Assembly (NCBI GenBank): GCA_965277735.1
Contig: CBDIDO010000002.1
Span: 496,001-560,000, forward strand
Direction: 5' to 3'
DNA length: 64,000 bases
From: RH-AL1 sp965277735
Lineage (GTDB): Bacteria > Pseudomonadota > Alphaproteobacteria > Rhizobiales > Beijerinckiaceae
Position numbers and translations under genes: made by a program. Below, piece after piece: positions 22,759-32,249 of this stretch (positions are counted from its first letter, which is position 1; every line of letters starts with the position of its first letter). Below the pieces are notes generated by a model that saw only the letters and a program-made list of their open reading frames with translations, had not been told where the DNA came from and did not search any database.

Positions 22759-23410
22759 GGCGGTTGTACATGTCGATCGCCTGATCGATGTCGTTGAAGC
22801 TGATCAGCCGCCCGTCGACGAGGACCGCGCCGCGGTCGCAATAATCCTTGATGGTCCCGACCTGGTGCGAGACCATGATGACGTCGGAACGCGCGCGTCG
22901 CTCCTGGAACGCGTGATGGCAGCGTTGCTGGAAGCGCGCGTCGCCGGTCGCGGTGATTTCGTCGATCAGATAGCACTCGAAATCGATCGCCATCGACAGC
23001 GCGAAGGCGAGCCGCGCGCCCATGCCGGAAGAATAGGTCCGCACCGGCGCGTCGAGGTAATCGCCGAGCTCTGAGAAGTCCTCGACGAAATCGAGCACGC
23101 GGCGCACGTCCTGGCCGTAAGCCCTGGCGACGAAGGTGACGTTGTTGCGCCCTGTCATCAGCCCCTGGAAGCCGTTGGAGAAACCGATCGGCCAGGAGAA
23201 GCGGACGTGACGGCGGATCCGGCCGCTGTTTGGCGCCTCGACGCCGGAAAGCAACCGGATCGTCGTCGACTTGCCCGCGCCGTTGACACCGAGAATTCCG
23301 TAGGAATGACCGCGCTCGAAGGTCGTCGTGATGTGGTCGAGCACGACCTTGGTATGGCCGCCGTTCTTGTAATACTTGTGCACGTCGACGAACTCGACCA
23401 TCGCCGCCAC
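22748..23410 (-). CDS. KpsT-like polysaccharide ABC exporter ATPase (orphan)
   Basis: This 220-residue ATPase has Walker A GVNGAGKST (~45), the signature YSSGMGARLAF (~127), Walker B CYLIDEITATGD and switch His SHQ. The segment WPIGFSNGFQGLMTGRNN, between Walker A and the signature, is typical of capsule/O-antigen exporters (KpsT, CtrD, Wzt without C-terminal domain). These energise export of lipid-linked polysaccharide together with a KpsM-type permease. No permease or glycosyltransferase gene is adjacent; trpB is divergent upstream. The partner must lie elsewhere. Confidence 0.85.
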   Translation of the reverse strand: MAAMVEFVDVHKYYKNGGHTKVVLDHITTTFERGHSYGILGVNGAGKSTTIRLLSGVEAPNSGRIRRHVRFSWPIGFSNGFQGLMTGRNNVTFVARAYGQDVRRVLDFVEDFSELGDYLDAPVRTYSSGMGARLAFALSMAIDFECYLIDEITATGDARFQQRCHHAFQERRARSDVIMVSHQVGTIKDYCDRGAVLVDGRLISFNDIDQAIDMYNRLNR

Positions 23411-23587
23411 GTCGTCGCCTCCACGGTTCGGCCGGCACGCCGGCGCCTGTCACATGACGAGCGCACCGCGATCCGTCAATCGGTCGCGGGCCCGCAGCGG
23501 TTTGCGGGCGGGCGTTTGCCGTCGCCGGGTTTGCCGATGACCTTGGCGATCGGCTAAGGAAACCGGCAAAGCGAAAGGCACAGTCAA

Positions 23588-24847
<1,260 letters not shown>

Positions 24848-24849
24848 GA

Positions 24850-24953
24850 CCGTCATTCCGGGCGAGCGAAACAAAGACCCGGAACCGGCGCTCTTCATTT
24901 CTGCAGTTACGCGCTTCGGTTCCGGGTTCGGCTCGCCGACCCCGGAATGACGG
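24850..24953. repeat. Long palindromic intergenic repeat (CGTCATTCCGG type)
   Basis: An inverted repeat of about 100 bp has outer arms CCGTCATTCCGGGCGAGC and GCTCGCCGACCCCGGAATGACGG and inner arms ACCCGGAACC and GGTTCCGGGT. It lies between the convergent trpB and DUF4345 genes and could act as a bidirectional terminator. Repeats of this type are widespread between genes in Hyphomicrobiales. Confidence 0.75.
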
Positions 24954-24955
24954 CG

Positions 24956-25396
24956 TCAGAGATGCATCCCGCAACGGTGCGCCACCCGCGCCTGCCACCA
25001 GTACAGAGCCGGCGCGACGGCGAGCTCCATGGCGAGGCCGAAGAGCATCGGCGCGCCCGGTGGTCCGATAAAGGCGATAGCGACGAGCCGCATCAGGCCG
25101 CCGAGCACGATGAGCCCGGTGAGCAGGCGCAGGCGCTCCCCGCGTCGCTCGATCTGCGGGATCGCGTCCCAATAGGCGAGGCCGATGCCGAGCAGGAGCC
25201 CGGAGAGCGCCCGCACGTGGCTGTCGAGCGCGATGGCGTCCGTGCCCTCTCCCGTCATCGAAGCGCCGAGAAACGCGCCGGCGAGGCCGGCGAGAACCGG
25301 CACGAATCCCGCCGCCGCGATCGCCGCCTGCAGGAAGTGACGCTCGGTGCGCGCGGATAAAATCGAGATTGTCTGGCTCGAGGCGGCGGGCGGCAT
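24956..25396 (-). CDS. DUF4345-like small membrane protein
   Basis: This 146-residue protein has four hydrophobic segments and the pattern RALSGLLLGIGLAYWDAIPQIERRGERLRLLTGLIVLGGLMRL, which matches the DUF4345 family of inner-membrane proteins. Function is unknown. It lies 6 bp downstream of the porin gene on the same strand, so read-through from that gene is likely. Confidence 0.72.
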   Translation of the reverse strand: MPPAASSQTISILSARTERHFLQAAIAAAGFVPVLAGLAGAFLGASMTGEGTDAIALDSHVRALSGLLLGIGLAYWDAIPQIERRGERLRLLTGLIVLGGLMRLVAIAFIGPPGAPMLFGLAMELAVAPALYWWQARVAHRCGMHL

Positions 25397-25402
25397 GATC
25401 GG

Positions 25403-26284
25403 CTAGTTGTCGATCATGTAGCGGATGCCGGCGCGGACCTCTTGCAGGTGCACATTGGTGTTCAGCACGCTTCCGAGGTCGAGGAACCGGTAGCCAATGT
25501 CGACCTTCGTATGTGCGAAGATCGGAAACGAAAATCCCGCCATGAGCGCGTAGGCGAAATTGTAGTAGGTATGGCTGGACGTCTTGTCCAAATAGGCGTG
25601 GTAAGACTGATTGTTTGCAGGATTGGTAATAGTCAAATCATAGGAGGTTCCATCTGACTGTGTATATGTCGCAGATGTTGTATAGTGGCCGAACGCAAGA
25701 CCGGCGCCTGCACCGATGTACGGCGTGATGCCATACCACGTGCCCACATCGAAATAACCGTTCACCAGCGCGCTGTAATTCTGGATATTTGCTGCATAAG
25801 CGCCGTTGCAGTTTTCGTAGGTTGGCGATGCAGATTGGGTGACCGTCGTCACGCCCGCCACAACGGAGGTTGTCGACGTAACCGGGCCGTAGCCGTTCAC
25901 GCATCTGAACGGCGCACCATACGTGCTGGAATGAGAGGGCATGTGGTAGTCGAGAGTGACATCGCTCCGAATGTAAGGCGTGAAAGCGTAGCCGCCGCCG
26001 ATGTCGCCGATATAGCCCAATTCATGACTTTGCTTGAGTGTGACGCCAGGGGCGTCGCCTGTAGCGCTGCCCTTGAAGAACGGGTTGGCCTGGTACAGCT
26101 GCACGCCGCCGAAATCGCCGCGCACGTACCAGCCCGAGCCGAACACGACGTTCGACACCGGCAACGACGGAATCTCCTGCACCGGATCCTCGAGCGCGGG
26201 ATCGAGGTCGGCGGCCTTGACCGGACCGGTGCCGAGCATCGCGAGCGCGACGGCAGCCCCGAATGAGAATTTGCGCAGCATCAT
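25403..26284 (-). CDS. Outer-membrane beta-barrel protein (Omp25/31 type)
   Basis: The 293-residue product has a signal peptide (FGAAVALAMLGTGPVKAAD), an aromatic-rich GWYVRGDFGG first strand, repeated amphipathic strands (GYIGDIGGGYAFTPYIRSDVTLDYHM, GTWYGITPYIGAGAGLAFGHY) and a final strand VRAGIRYMI. This is the layout of small eight-stranded Omp25/31-like proteins. I choose the ATG at 26284; the longer frame is unsupported. A Ser/Thr-rich loop around residues 115-140 with AT-richer codons is probably surface exposed. A second paralogue lies directly upstream. Confidence 0.85.
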   Translation of the reverse strand: MMLRKFSFGAAVALAMLGTGPVKAADLDPALEDPVQEIPSLPVSNVVFGSGWYVRGDFGGVQLYQANPFFKGSATGDAPGVTLKQSHELGYIGDIGGGYAFTPYIRSDVTLDYHMPSHSSTYGAPFRCVNGYGPVTSTTSVVAGVTTVTQSASPTYENCNGAYAANIQNYSALVNGYFDVGTWYGITPYIGAGAGLAFGHYTTSATYTQSDGTSYDLTITNPANNQSYHAYLDKTSSHTYYNFAYALMAGFSFPIFAHTKVDIGYRFLDLGSVLNTNVHLQEVRAGIRYMIDN

Positions 26285-26399
26285 CGTTTTGGTCCCAACC
26301 GGGCGAATCGGGCCCACGCCCGTCGTCTGGTAAGGAAATCTCAACCATAAAACTTAAAGGGAGCTTAACCACGCGGCCGGCGGGGACGACACGAGCAGC

Positions 26400-26432
26400 A
26401 AAAAGAAAGAGCGGGCCACGAGGGCCCGCTCT
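26400..26432 (-). terminator. Intrinsic terminator after the second porin gene
   Basis: The stem AGAGCGGGCC / GGCCCGCTCT is followed on the minus strand by TTTCTTTTT. It lies 24 bp past the stop of the 26456 gene and separates the two porins. Confidence 0.88.
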
Positions 26433-26455
26433 CAATAAGTTTGAGATCAATCGTC

Positions 26456-27301
26456 TCAGTATTTGGAGACCAGCACCGGCGAGGGGCCGATCGGCGCGAA
26501 GTCGGGCAGGATGTAGCGCAGGCCGAGACGGATGTCGTTGTAGGCCAGCTTGTGGTGCTGGACCTCGTTCGGGCACGGCGACTCGTTCTGGCAAATGATG
26601 GCGCCCGACGAGAAGCTGCCCGCGTTGAGGTAGCGGTAGCCGAGCTCGAAGACGAGGTTGCGGCTGACCTGGAAGTCGACGCCGGCCATCGCCGCATAGG
26701 CGAAGTTGGTCTGGCTCTTCGAGGACGAATACCCGATGCCACCGCCTTCGCCGTTGTCGATGACCGATCCGGCGTTGATGTTGGCGATGCCGACGCCGCC
26801 GCCGATGAACGGGGTCATGCCGTACCAGGTGCCGAGATCGACGTAGCCGTTGACGAGGCCGTCAACGACGCGGACGTTCCCGCGGTAAGCGTCGGCGTTC
26901 CGCTGGCCCGTCTTCGGCGTGAAGAAGAAGCCCTGATTGTAGGTCTCGACCGCGCTGTACTGAGCGGCCGCGCGATACTCGCCGGTGAGGTCGGCGCGGA
27001 AGTACTGGTTGAAGCGATAGCCGACGCCGCCGTCGATGAAGGCGGAATCGTCGAGCGAGCTGTTCTCGAAGCGCGCGTCGGGCGGCACGTTCGCGGGGTT
27101 GAAGCTGGACGATTGTGTCTTGAGGTCGGCGATGCCGACGCCGACGTCGCCGCGCAGGTACCAGTTGCCACCGAGCGGCGGCGCGGGCGTGTAGAGCGGC
27201 GGCGGCGGCGGAAGCGGCATCGGAAGGTCGGCGGCGTAGGCCGAGGCCGTCGCGACAAGGCTCGCGACGCCGGCCAGGCAGAGAGCCTTGAAGCTGGCCA
27301 T
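26456..27301 (-). CDS. Outer-membrane beta-barrel protein (Omp25/31 type)
   Basis: The 281-residue product has a signal peptide (LCLAGVASLVATASAYAAD), then a Pro-rich segment (LPMPLPPPPPLYTPAPP) before the barrel. The barrel begins GGNWYLRGDVGVGIA and ends LAYNDIRLGLRYIL plus a short tail. I prefer the ATG at 27301 because GGGG lies at good spacing; the ATG at 27310 directly abuts it. The Pro-rich N terminus may contact peptidoglycan, but this is inference. It is monocistronic, with its own terminator. Confidence 0.88.
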   Translation of the reverse strand: MASFKALCLAGVASLVATASAYAADLPMPLPPPPPLYTPAPPLGGNWYLRGDVGVGIADLKTQSSSFNPANVPPDARFENSSLDDSAFIDGGVGYRFNQYFRADLTGEYRAAAQYSAVETYNQGFFFTPKTGQRNADAYRGNVRVVDGLVNGYVDLGTWYGMTPFIGGGVGIANINAGSVIDNGEGGGIGYSSSKSQTNFAYAAMAGVDFQVSRNLVFELGYRYLNAGSFSSGAIICQNESPCPNEVQHHKLAYNDIRLGLRYILPDFAPIGPSPVLVSKY

Positions 27302-27550
27302 GGAAAGCATCCCCAGTTATTCGAACCGGGCAGTCAATGCCCAAGCACTCGATGCCCTGGACTATGACCGCAACACTTTAAGGCGAGCTTAACCTCAAGA
27401 TTTAACCTTAAGAATTGCTATCTCCCTCTGGCACGGCCGGCGACCTGTCCCGATTTGGCACAATCAACGCGACCGAAACGGACCGCTTGCGCAGACGCGA
27501 CCGGGCGATCAAAGACACATCCTCGATCCGGCGCGAGACCGGACGGAGGG

Positions 27551-28855
27551 ATGACGCAAGTGGGCAAGTTGCGGTTGGGCGAAGCAAGGACGGGCGGCCG
27601 GACGCCGCTCGATCGCGATCAGATCATCGGCTTCTGGAGCGCCTGGGCCGGTTGGATGCTCGATGGCATGGACAGCTTCATCTACGCGCTCGTCCTGCGC
27701 CCTGCCCTCACCGAGCTCCTGCCGAAATCCGGCATCGCCGCGACACCGCAGGCGATCGGCACCTACGGGTCGATCCTCTTCGCGCTGTTCCTCGTCGGCT
27801 GGGGCCTGTCCCTCATCTGGGGGCCGATCGCCGACCGGTTCGGGCGCACGCGCACGCTCGCCGGCACGATCGTCGTCTATGCGGTCTTCACCGGCGCGGC
27901 CTTCTTCGCAGACTCGGTCTGGCAGCTCGCGATCTTCCGCTTCCTCGCCGGCATCGGCATCGGCGGCGAATGGGCGATGGCCGGCACCTATGTCGCGGAG
28001 GCGTGGCCGGAGGACCGGCGCAAGATGGGCGCGGGCTACCTGCAGACCGGCTATTACGCCGGCTTCTTCGTCGCCGCGGCGCTCAACTACACGGTCGGCG
28101 CGCATCTCGGCTGGCGGGCGATGTTCCTGTGCGGCCTCGCGCCGGTGGTCGTCGCGCTCTACACGCTGGTGAAGGTGCGCGAGCCCGAGCGCTGGCAATC
28201 GCACGCCGGAGAAAAGCAGCAGGCACCGCTCGCCGAGATCTTCGGGCCGGTCTACCTCAAGCGCACGCTCGTCAATTCGGCGCTGATCACGGTGGCGATC
28301 GTCGGGCTGTGGGCGGGCGCGGTATACGAGCCCGCCGCCGTCAGCCTGCTCGCCAAGAAGGCGGGGTTCGACGAGGCCGGCGCGGCGAAGATGGTGTCGC
28401 TGGCGACGACCGTGCTGTCGATCGGCACGATCCTCGGGTGCCTCGCCCTGCCCGTGCTCGCCGAGCGGATCGGGCGGCGCGCGACGCTCGCCTTCTATTT
28501 CGCGATCATGCTGGTGACGATCCCGCTGGCGTTCGGCTGGGCGTTCTATCTCACGAAGGGGCTCGTGCCGTTCGTGGCGCTGCTTTTCGTGCTCGGGTTC
28601 GGCGGCGGCAATTTCGCCGCGTTCAGCCTGTGGCTGCCCGAGCAATATGCGACGCGCGTCCGCGCCACGGCGTTTGCTTTCGCGACATCGGTCGGACGTT
28701 TCATCGGGGCGGGTGTCAATTTCGGGCTGGCGGCGCTGGTCGCCTCGATGCACACGATCGGCTTGCCGGTGGCGCTGACCGCGATCGCTTTCGTCATCGG
28801 CATCGCGATCATGCCGCTGGCGCTCGAGACGCGGGGCGAGACGTTACCGACCTGA
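27551..28855 (+). CDS. MFS transporter, sialate/aromatic-acid symporter type
   Basis: This 434-residue protein has about 12 membrane segments and the MFS loop motif GPIADRFGRTRTLAG between segments 2 and 3. FLAGIGIGGEWAMAGTYVAEAWPEDRR is typical of the metabolite:H+ symporter branch (ShiA, PcaK, NanT-like), and a partial second MFS motif is ERIGRRATL. The substrate cannot be assigned. I chose the ATG at 27551 with GGAGGG just before it; the longer frame lacks support. Confidence 0.87.
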   Translation: MTQVGKLRLGEARTGGRTPLDRDQIIGFWSAWAGWMLDGMDSFIYALVLRPALTELLPKSGIAATPQAIGTYGSILFALFLVGWGLSLIWGPIADRFGRTRTLAGTIVVYAVFTGAAFFADSVWQLAIFRFLAGIGIGGEWAMAGTYVAEAWPEDRRKMGAGYLQTGYYAGFFVAAALNYTVGAHLGWRAMFLCGLAPVVVALYTLVKVREPERWQSHAGEKQQAPLAEIFGPVYLKRTLVNSALITVAIVGLWAGAVYEPAAVSLLAKKAGFDEAGAAKMVSLATTVLSIGTILGCLALPVLAERIGRRATLAFYFAIMLVTIPLAFGWAFYLTKGLVPFVALLFVLGFGGGNFAAFSLWLPEQYATRVRATAFAFATSVGRFIGAGVNFGLAALVASMHTIGLPVALTAIAFVIGIAIMPLALETRGETLPT

Positions 28856-28936
28856 GCGCGACACCACGGCGATCGTGGCGACGGAACCAAGGCATTTCCA
28901 CCCGGTTCTTTTGATAACTCGCCCAGGTGAATTGCC

Positions 28937-29215
28937 ATGGATGCAGTAAAGAAGCCGTCGACCCGAGGCTTCGCCTCGATGGATCCCGAAAAGCAGCGCG
29001 CCATCGCCCGCAAGGGCGGGGAGAGCGTGCCGAACGAAAAACGAAGCTTCTCGCAAAATCCGTCGCTCGCCGCGGAGGCGGGCCGCAAAGGCGGCCACAG
29101 CGTCAAGCCGGCGAAGCGCAGTTTCTCGCAGGATCACGCGCTGGCGTCGGAGGCCGGCCGCAAAGGTGGTCATGCGTCCCATGGGATGACGCGCAAGCGG
29201 GCCGAGGGCATTTGA
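28937..29215 (+). CDS. KGG-domain general stress protein
   Basis: This 92-residue, very hydrophilic protein has the con-10/KGG repeats: GFASMDPEKQRAIARKGG, then two AEAGRKGG / SEAGRKGG units. GsiB/con-10-like proteins accumulate on stress or starvation and are thought to be disordered desiccation protectants. A shorter paralogue lies convergently at 29266-29472; the shared GFASMD...RKGG..SVPN.KRSFSQ shows they arose by duplication. Confidence 0.9.
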   Translation: MDAVKKPSTRGFASMDPEKQRAIARKGGESVPNEKRSFSQNPSLAAEAGRKGGHSVKPAKRSFSQDHALASEAGRKGGHASHGMTRKRAEGI

Positions 29216-29225
29216 CACCGCTAAA

Positions 29226-29258
29226 CTGTGGCGCCCCGCACTCTGCGACGCGCCACAG
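29226..29258. terminator. Hairpin between convergent KGG genes
   Basis: A 9-bp perfect stem (CTGTGGCGC / GCGCCACAG) lies between the stops of two convergent genes, where a bidirectional terminator is expected. There is no strong U-tract. Confidence 0.55.
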
Positions 29259-29265
29259 CTTGTGA

Positions 29266-29472
29266 TTATTCCGCCGCCGCGACCGGCTTGCGCCCGTGCG
29301 AGGAGTGTCCGCCTTTGCGGCCGGCCTCGGAGGCAAGCTTGTGGTTCTGCGAGAAGCTGCGCTTGTCGTTGGGAACGCTGCGGCCGCCCTTGCGAGCGAT
29401 CTCCCGCTGCTTATCGCGGTCCATCGACGCAAATCCGCGCGTCGACGCGGTCCTGGCTCCGCTCGTGTGCAT
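29266..29472 (-). CDS. KGG-domain general stress protein (short paralogue)
   Basis: This 68-residue protein has the same GFASMDRDKQREIARKGG and SEAGRKGG motifs as its neighbour but one fewer repeat. The ATG at 29472 has AGGAGG 7 nt upstream; the longer frame further upstream is not coding-like. The role is presumably the same. Confidence 0.9.
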   Translation of the reverse strand: MHTSGARTASTRGFASMDRDKQREIARKGGRSVPNDKRSFSQNHKLASEAGRKGGHSSHGRKPVAAAE

Positions 29473-29590
29473 CGAAGACCTCCTTGTCGATTGATGTGGC
29501 ACGGCTAACAAGCGACCTCGGCTGTAGTTCCCGCGGCAAATGCCTGCAATGATTTGCAAAGAAGGAAAAATATCCTTCATAATCAGATGT

Positions 29591-30328
29591 TTACGTCTTT
29601 TCAGGCCATCGGCAAAGGTCAGCAATGAGGCATGTGCCACATAGGGGCGCGCGCGCTTTGCACACGTAGCGCCCATGGAGAATCAGCCAGTGATGGGCGT
29701 GGCGCTTGTAGATGTCGGGGATCACGCGCATCAGCCCGAGCTCGACATCGAGTGGCGTCGCGCCGAGCGCCAGCGGGATGCGGTTCGAAACCCGGAACAG
29801 GTGCGTGTCAACGGCGATGACCGCGACGCCATAGGCGTTGTTCAAGACGACATTCGCGGTCTTGCGGCCGACGCCGGGCAGCGTCTCGAGCTCCTCCCGC
29901 GTCGACGGCACCTCGCCGCGGAACTGCTCGACGAGCCGCTGCGACAGCGCGACAACGTTCTTGGCCTTGGTGCGGAACAGGCCGATCGACTTGATGAGGT
30001 CGCGCACCTTGTCCTCGCCGAGGGCCAGCATCTTTTCCGGCGTGTCGGCCAGCGCGAACAGGGCCGGCGTCGCCTTGTTGACCCCGACATCGGTCGCCTG
30101 CGCCGACAGGACCACGGCGACGAGGAAGGTGAAGGCGTTGAGCGACGTCAGCTCGCCCTTCGGCTCCGGCTCGCGGGCCTGGAAACGGCGGAAGATCTCG
30201 GCAACCTCCGCCCGCGGCAGCGGCTTCGCCCGGCGCCGGGGCGGTTTCGGCGGCGCCGTGCCGCGCGTTTTCGCCGCCGCAGCGACGATTTGCGCCGCAT
30301 CCTTCGCCTTGGGAGCTTTCGACCTCAT
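29591..30328 (-). CDS. nth: Endonuclease III
   Basis: This base-excision repair glycosylase/AP lyase removes oxidised pyrimidines. The helix-hairpin-helix LPGVGRKTANVVLN carries the catalytic Lys and VDTHLFRVSNRI the catalytic Asp. The [4Fe-4S] motif CKARAPLCGTCLIADLC has the canonical C-X6-C-X2-C-X5-C spacing. There is an N-terminal Lys/Arg/Pro-rich extension of ~40 residues. I use the ATG at 30328; one at 30349 is possible. Only ~45 bp separate it from the divergent DUF2244 gene, an arrangement common in alphaproteobacteria. Confidence 0.96.
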   Translation of the reverse strand: MRSKAPKAKDAAQIVAAAAKTRGTAPPKPPRRRAKPLPRAEVAEIFRRFQAREPEPKGELTSLNAFTFLVAVVLSAQATDVGVNKATPALFALADTPEKMLALGEDKVRDLIKSIGLFRTKAKNVVALSQRLVEQFRGEVPSTREELETLPGVGRKTANVVLNNAYGVAVIAVDTHLFRVSNRIPLALGATPLDVELGLMRVIPDIYKRHAHHWLILHGRYVCKARAPLCGTCLIADLCRWPEKT

Positions 30329-30372
30329 CGCGCGATGTCTAGATTGCACTGGCCTGCCGGAGAAGAGCCCGC

Positions 30373-30891
30373 ATGCACGATGAGCCGACCGAGATCGCTG
30401 CCACCGCGCCGGACCAGCCGCTTCTCACCCTGCGGCTGGTGCCCCACCGCTCGCTCGCGCCGTCGCAATTCCGGATCCTGATGGGCGTGTTCGCGCTCGC
30501 CGGCACGGTCTCGTCGATGCCCTTCGTCATCGCCGGCGCCTGGCCCGTCGGCGGGTTCATGGGGCTCGACATCCTCGTCGTCTATCTCGCCTTCCGCGCC
30601 AACTTCCGCGCCGCCCGCGCCTACGAGGATATCAGCGTGACGCCGCTGCAGCTGCTGCTCGCCAAGGTGAGCGCCAAGGGGCGGCGGGCGGAATGGCAGT
30701 TCCACCCCGCCTGGGTGGCGCTGGACAAGGTCGAGCACGAGGAGTTCGGCCTGCTGCGCCTTGCGCTGCGCTCGCGCGGCCAGAGCGTCGAGGTCGCCGG
30801 CTTCCTGGGGGCGGACGCCAAGGCCGACGTCGCTTCGCAGCTGACGCGAGCGCTGGCGGAAGCGCGCCGGGGGCCGCGGTTCGTGAACTGA
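30373..30891 (+). CDS. DUF2244 integral membrane protein
   Basis: The 172-residue protein has two membrane segments (ILMGVFALAGTVSSMPFVIAGAWPVGGFMGLDILVVYLAF) followed by a cytoplasmic domain with VHKVEHEEFG-like and LRSRGQSVEVAGFLG segments, the DUF2244 pattern. Function is unknown. Its constant pairing with nth in this class suggests a link, but no mechanism is visible. Confidence 0.85.
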   Translation: MHDEPTEIAATAPDQPLLTLRLVPHRSLAPSQFRILMGVFALAGTVSSMPFVIAGAWPVGGFMGLDILVVYLAFRANFRAARAYEDISVTPLQLLLAKVSAKGRRAEWQFHPAWVALDKVEHEEFGLLRLALRSRGQSVEVAGFLGADAKADVASQLTRALAEARRGPRFVN

Positions 30892-30895
30892 GCAG

Positions 30896-30999
30896 GCCGT
30901 CATTGCGGGCCGAAGGCGAAGCAACCCAGGCGAGCCGGAGGCGAAGCAACCCAGGGGTCGAGCTGTGCGTCTTGGGTAGCTTCGCTCGCAATGATGGCC
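30896..30999. repeat. Palindromic intergenic repeat with internal direct repeat
   Basis: Outer arms GGCCGTCATTGCGGGC and GCTCGCAATGATGGCC are nearly complementary, and the left half has two tandem ~26-bp units containing GAGGCGAAGCAACCCAGG-type sequence. Such CGTCATTGCGAGCGAAGC repeats are typical of Hyphomicrobiales intergenic DNA. Confidence 0.75.
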
Positions 31000-31035
31000 G
31001 AAGCAAAGCGCCCAACAAACCAAGCCCCAAACGGC

Positions 31036-31067
31036 AAAACGGCCGCTCCGGGGGCGGGAGCGGCCGT
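31036..31067 (-). terminator. Intrinsic terminator after the DUF4142 gene
   Basis: The 11-bp stem ACGGCCGCTCC / GGAGCGGCCGT with a short G-rich loop is followed on the minus strand by TTTTGCCG. It lies about 55 bp past the stop of the gene at 31123. Confidence 0.75.
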
Positions 31068-31122
31068 CTTAATGGGCGACCAGCCGTTGGGGGGCAGACC
31101 GGTCGCTCGTAGGCAAAACCCG

Positions 31123-31680
31123 TCAGAGGCGACCGAGTTCCGCAAGCCGGTGATTTATTTTCGGCAGCTCGCGCGTGGCGATCGAGACGAGCGTCTTGTC
31201 GTCGCCCGACGCGGCGTAAGCCGTGTAGAGCACCTTCAGCTGCTCGAGCGTCACCTTCTGGCGGGCCTTGTAGATGTCGTCGAAGTCCTTGCCGGTGAGG
31301 CCCTCGAGGTTGTCGAGATCTTCCTGGCCTGTCGGCGTATTCATCGTGACGAAGGTGCGGGTCACCGGGCTGACATTGTCCAGCGCCACAGAGCGGCCGG
31401 TGATGACTTTGTCGCCGCCGAGGTCGGCCTTGATCCAGTCGCCGATCGCGTTGCCGGTCAGCGTCTGGTCGCGCGCCTGATCGTAGGCGAAGGCCTTGAG
31501 CTTGGGGCTCTTCGAGTTCTGCAGCGCGAAGCGGCTCGAACGGTCGAGGAAATCGATGTCCTGGTTGGCGTGGGTCAGAAACGCGTCGGTCATCACCGAG
31601 GCGGCGGAGGCCGCGCTGGGCGAAGCGAGCGAGAACGCGGCAGCCACCAGCGCGGCGCCGAGCGTTGAACGAACAATCAT
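31123..31680 (-). CDS. DUF4142-family exported protein
   Basis: The 185-residue protein has a signal peptide ending SAASA and a helical ferritin-like DUF4142 domain: TDAFLTHANQDIDFLDRSSRFAL, KAFAYDQARDQTLTGNAI, LEGLTGKDFDDIYKARQKVTLEQLKVLY. The family is periplasmic and of unknown function. A paralogue lies at 36759-37427, also alone in its unit. Confidence 0.82.
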   Translation of the reverse strand: MIVRSTLGAALVAAAFSLASPSAASAASVMTDAFLTHANQDIDFLDRSSRFALQNSKSPKLKAFAYDQARDQTLTGNAIGDWIKADLGGDKVITGRSVALDNVSPVTRTFVTMNTPTGQEDLDNLEGLTGKDFDDIYKARQKVTLEQLKVLYTAYAASGDDKTLVSIATRELPKINHRLAELGRL

Positions 31681-31863
31681 TTTGCAATCCCCTCAGAAAG
31701 CAGCGAGGTCCGTATGCGGACACCGTTGCGAGAGTAACGTCGCACTCGGGCGCCGGTTCCGTAGCCGAACCGCGCGGTTCGGCGTTCTGCGTACAACTTT
31801 CGTCCGACAAGCCATCGTTAACCCGCCCGCGCTTTGATCGGCCCGTTTCAGGGGGGCCACGTC

Positions 31864-32241
31864 ATGATTCCCGTCCGTCTCGCGACGATCGCACTGCTCG
31901 TCGGCGCGTCTGCGCCGAGCCTTGCCGCGCAGCCGACCAGGACATTCGATTGCAAGAAGCCGCGCAGCTCCGTGGCGCGCACCATCTGCACGTCGCCAGA
32001 ATATGTCGCGATGGACCGCGAGATCGCCGCGCTCACCGACCGCGCCCGCGCCGAGCTGACGTCGGGCGAGCAGAGCCAGCTCGTCGCCTCGACCGCGCGC
32101 TTCGTGCGCCAGCGCTCCGGCTGCGAATGGGCCGCGCACAATTCCGCGCACCCCGGCACCGCGATCGACGAATGCGTCCGCGCGAGCCTCGAGGAACGCG
32201 TGCGGCGGCTGCGTGGTGTGGTGGCGAGAAGCGGGACGTAA
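31864..32241 (+). CDS. Exported LprI-like (DUF1311) protein
   Basis: The 125-residue product has a signal peptide (LATIALLVGASAPSLAA) and the LprI/DUF1311 pattern FDCKKPRSSVARTICTSPEYVAMDREIAALTDRA ... FVRQRSGCEW ... CVRASLEERVRRL, with four Cys likely forming two disulfides. Relatives include lysozyme-inhibitor-like periplasmic proteins. The ATG at 31864 follows AGGGGGG. Its 3' end converges on dnaJ with 8 bp between. Confidence 0.82.
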   Translation: MIPVRLATIALLVGASAPSLAAQPTRTFDCKKPRSSVARTICTSPEYVAMDREIAALTDRARAELTSGEQSQLVASTARFVRQRSGCEWAAHNSAHPGTAIDECVRASLEERVRRLRGVVARSGT

Positions 32242-32249
32242 GCGAAGGG

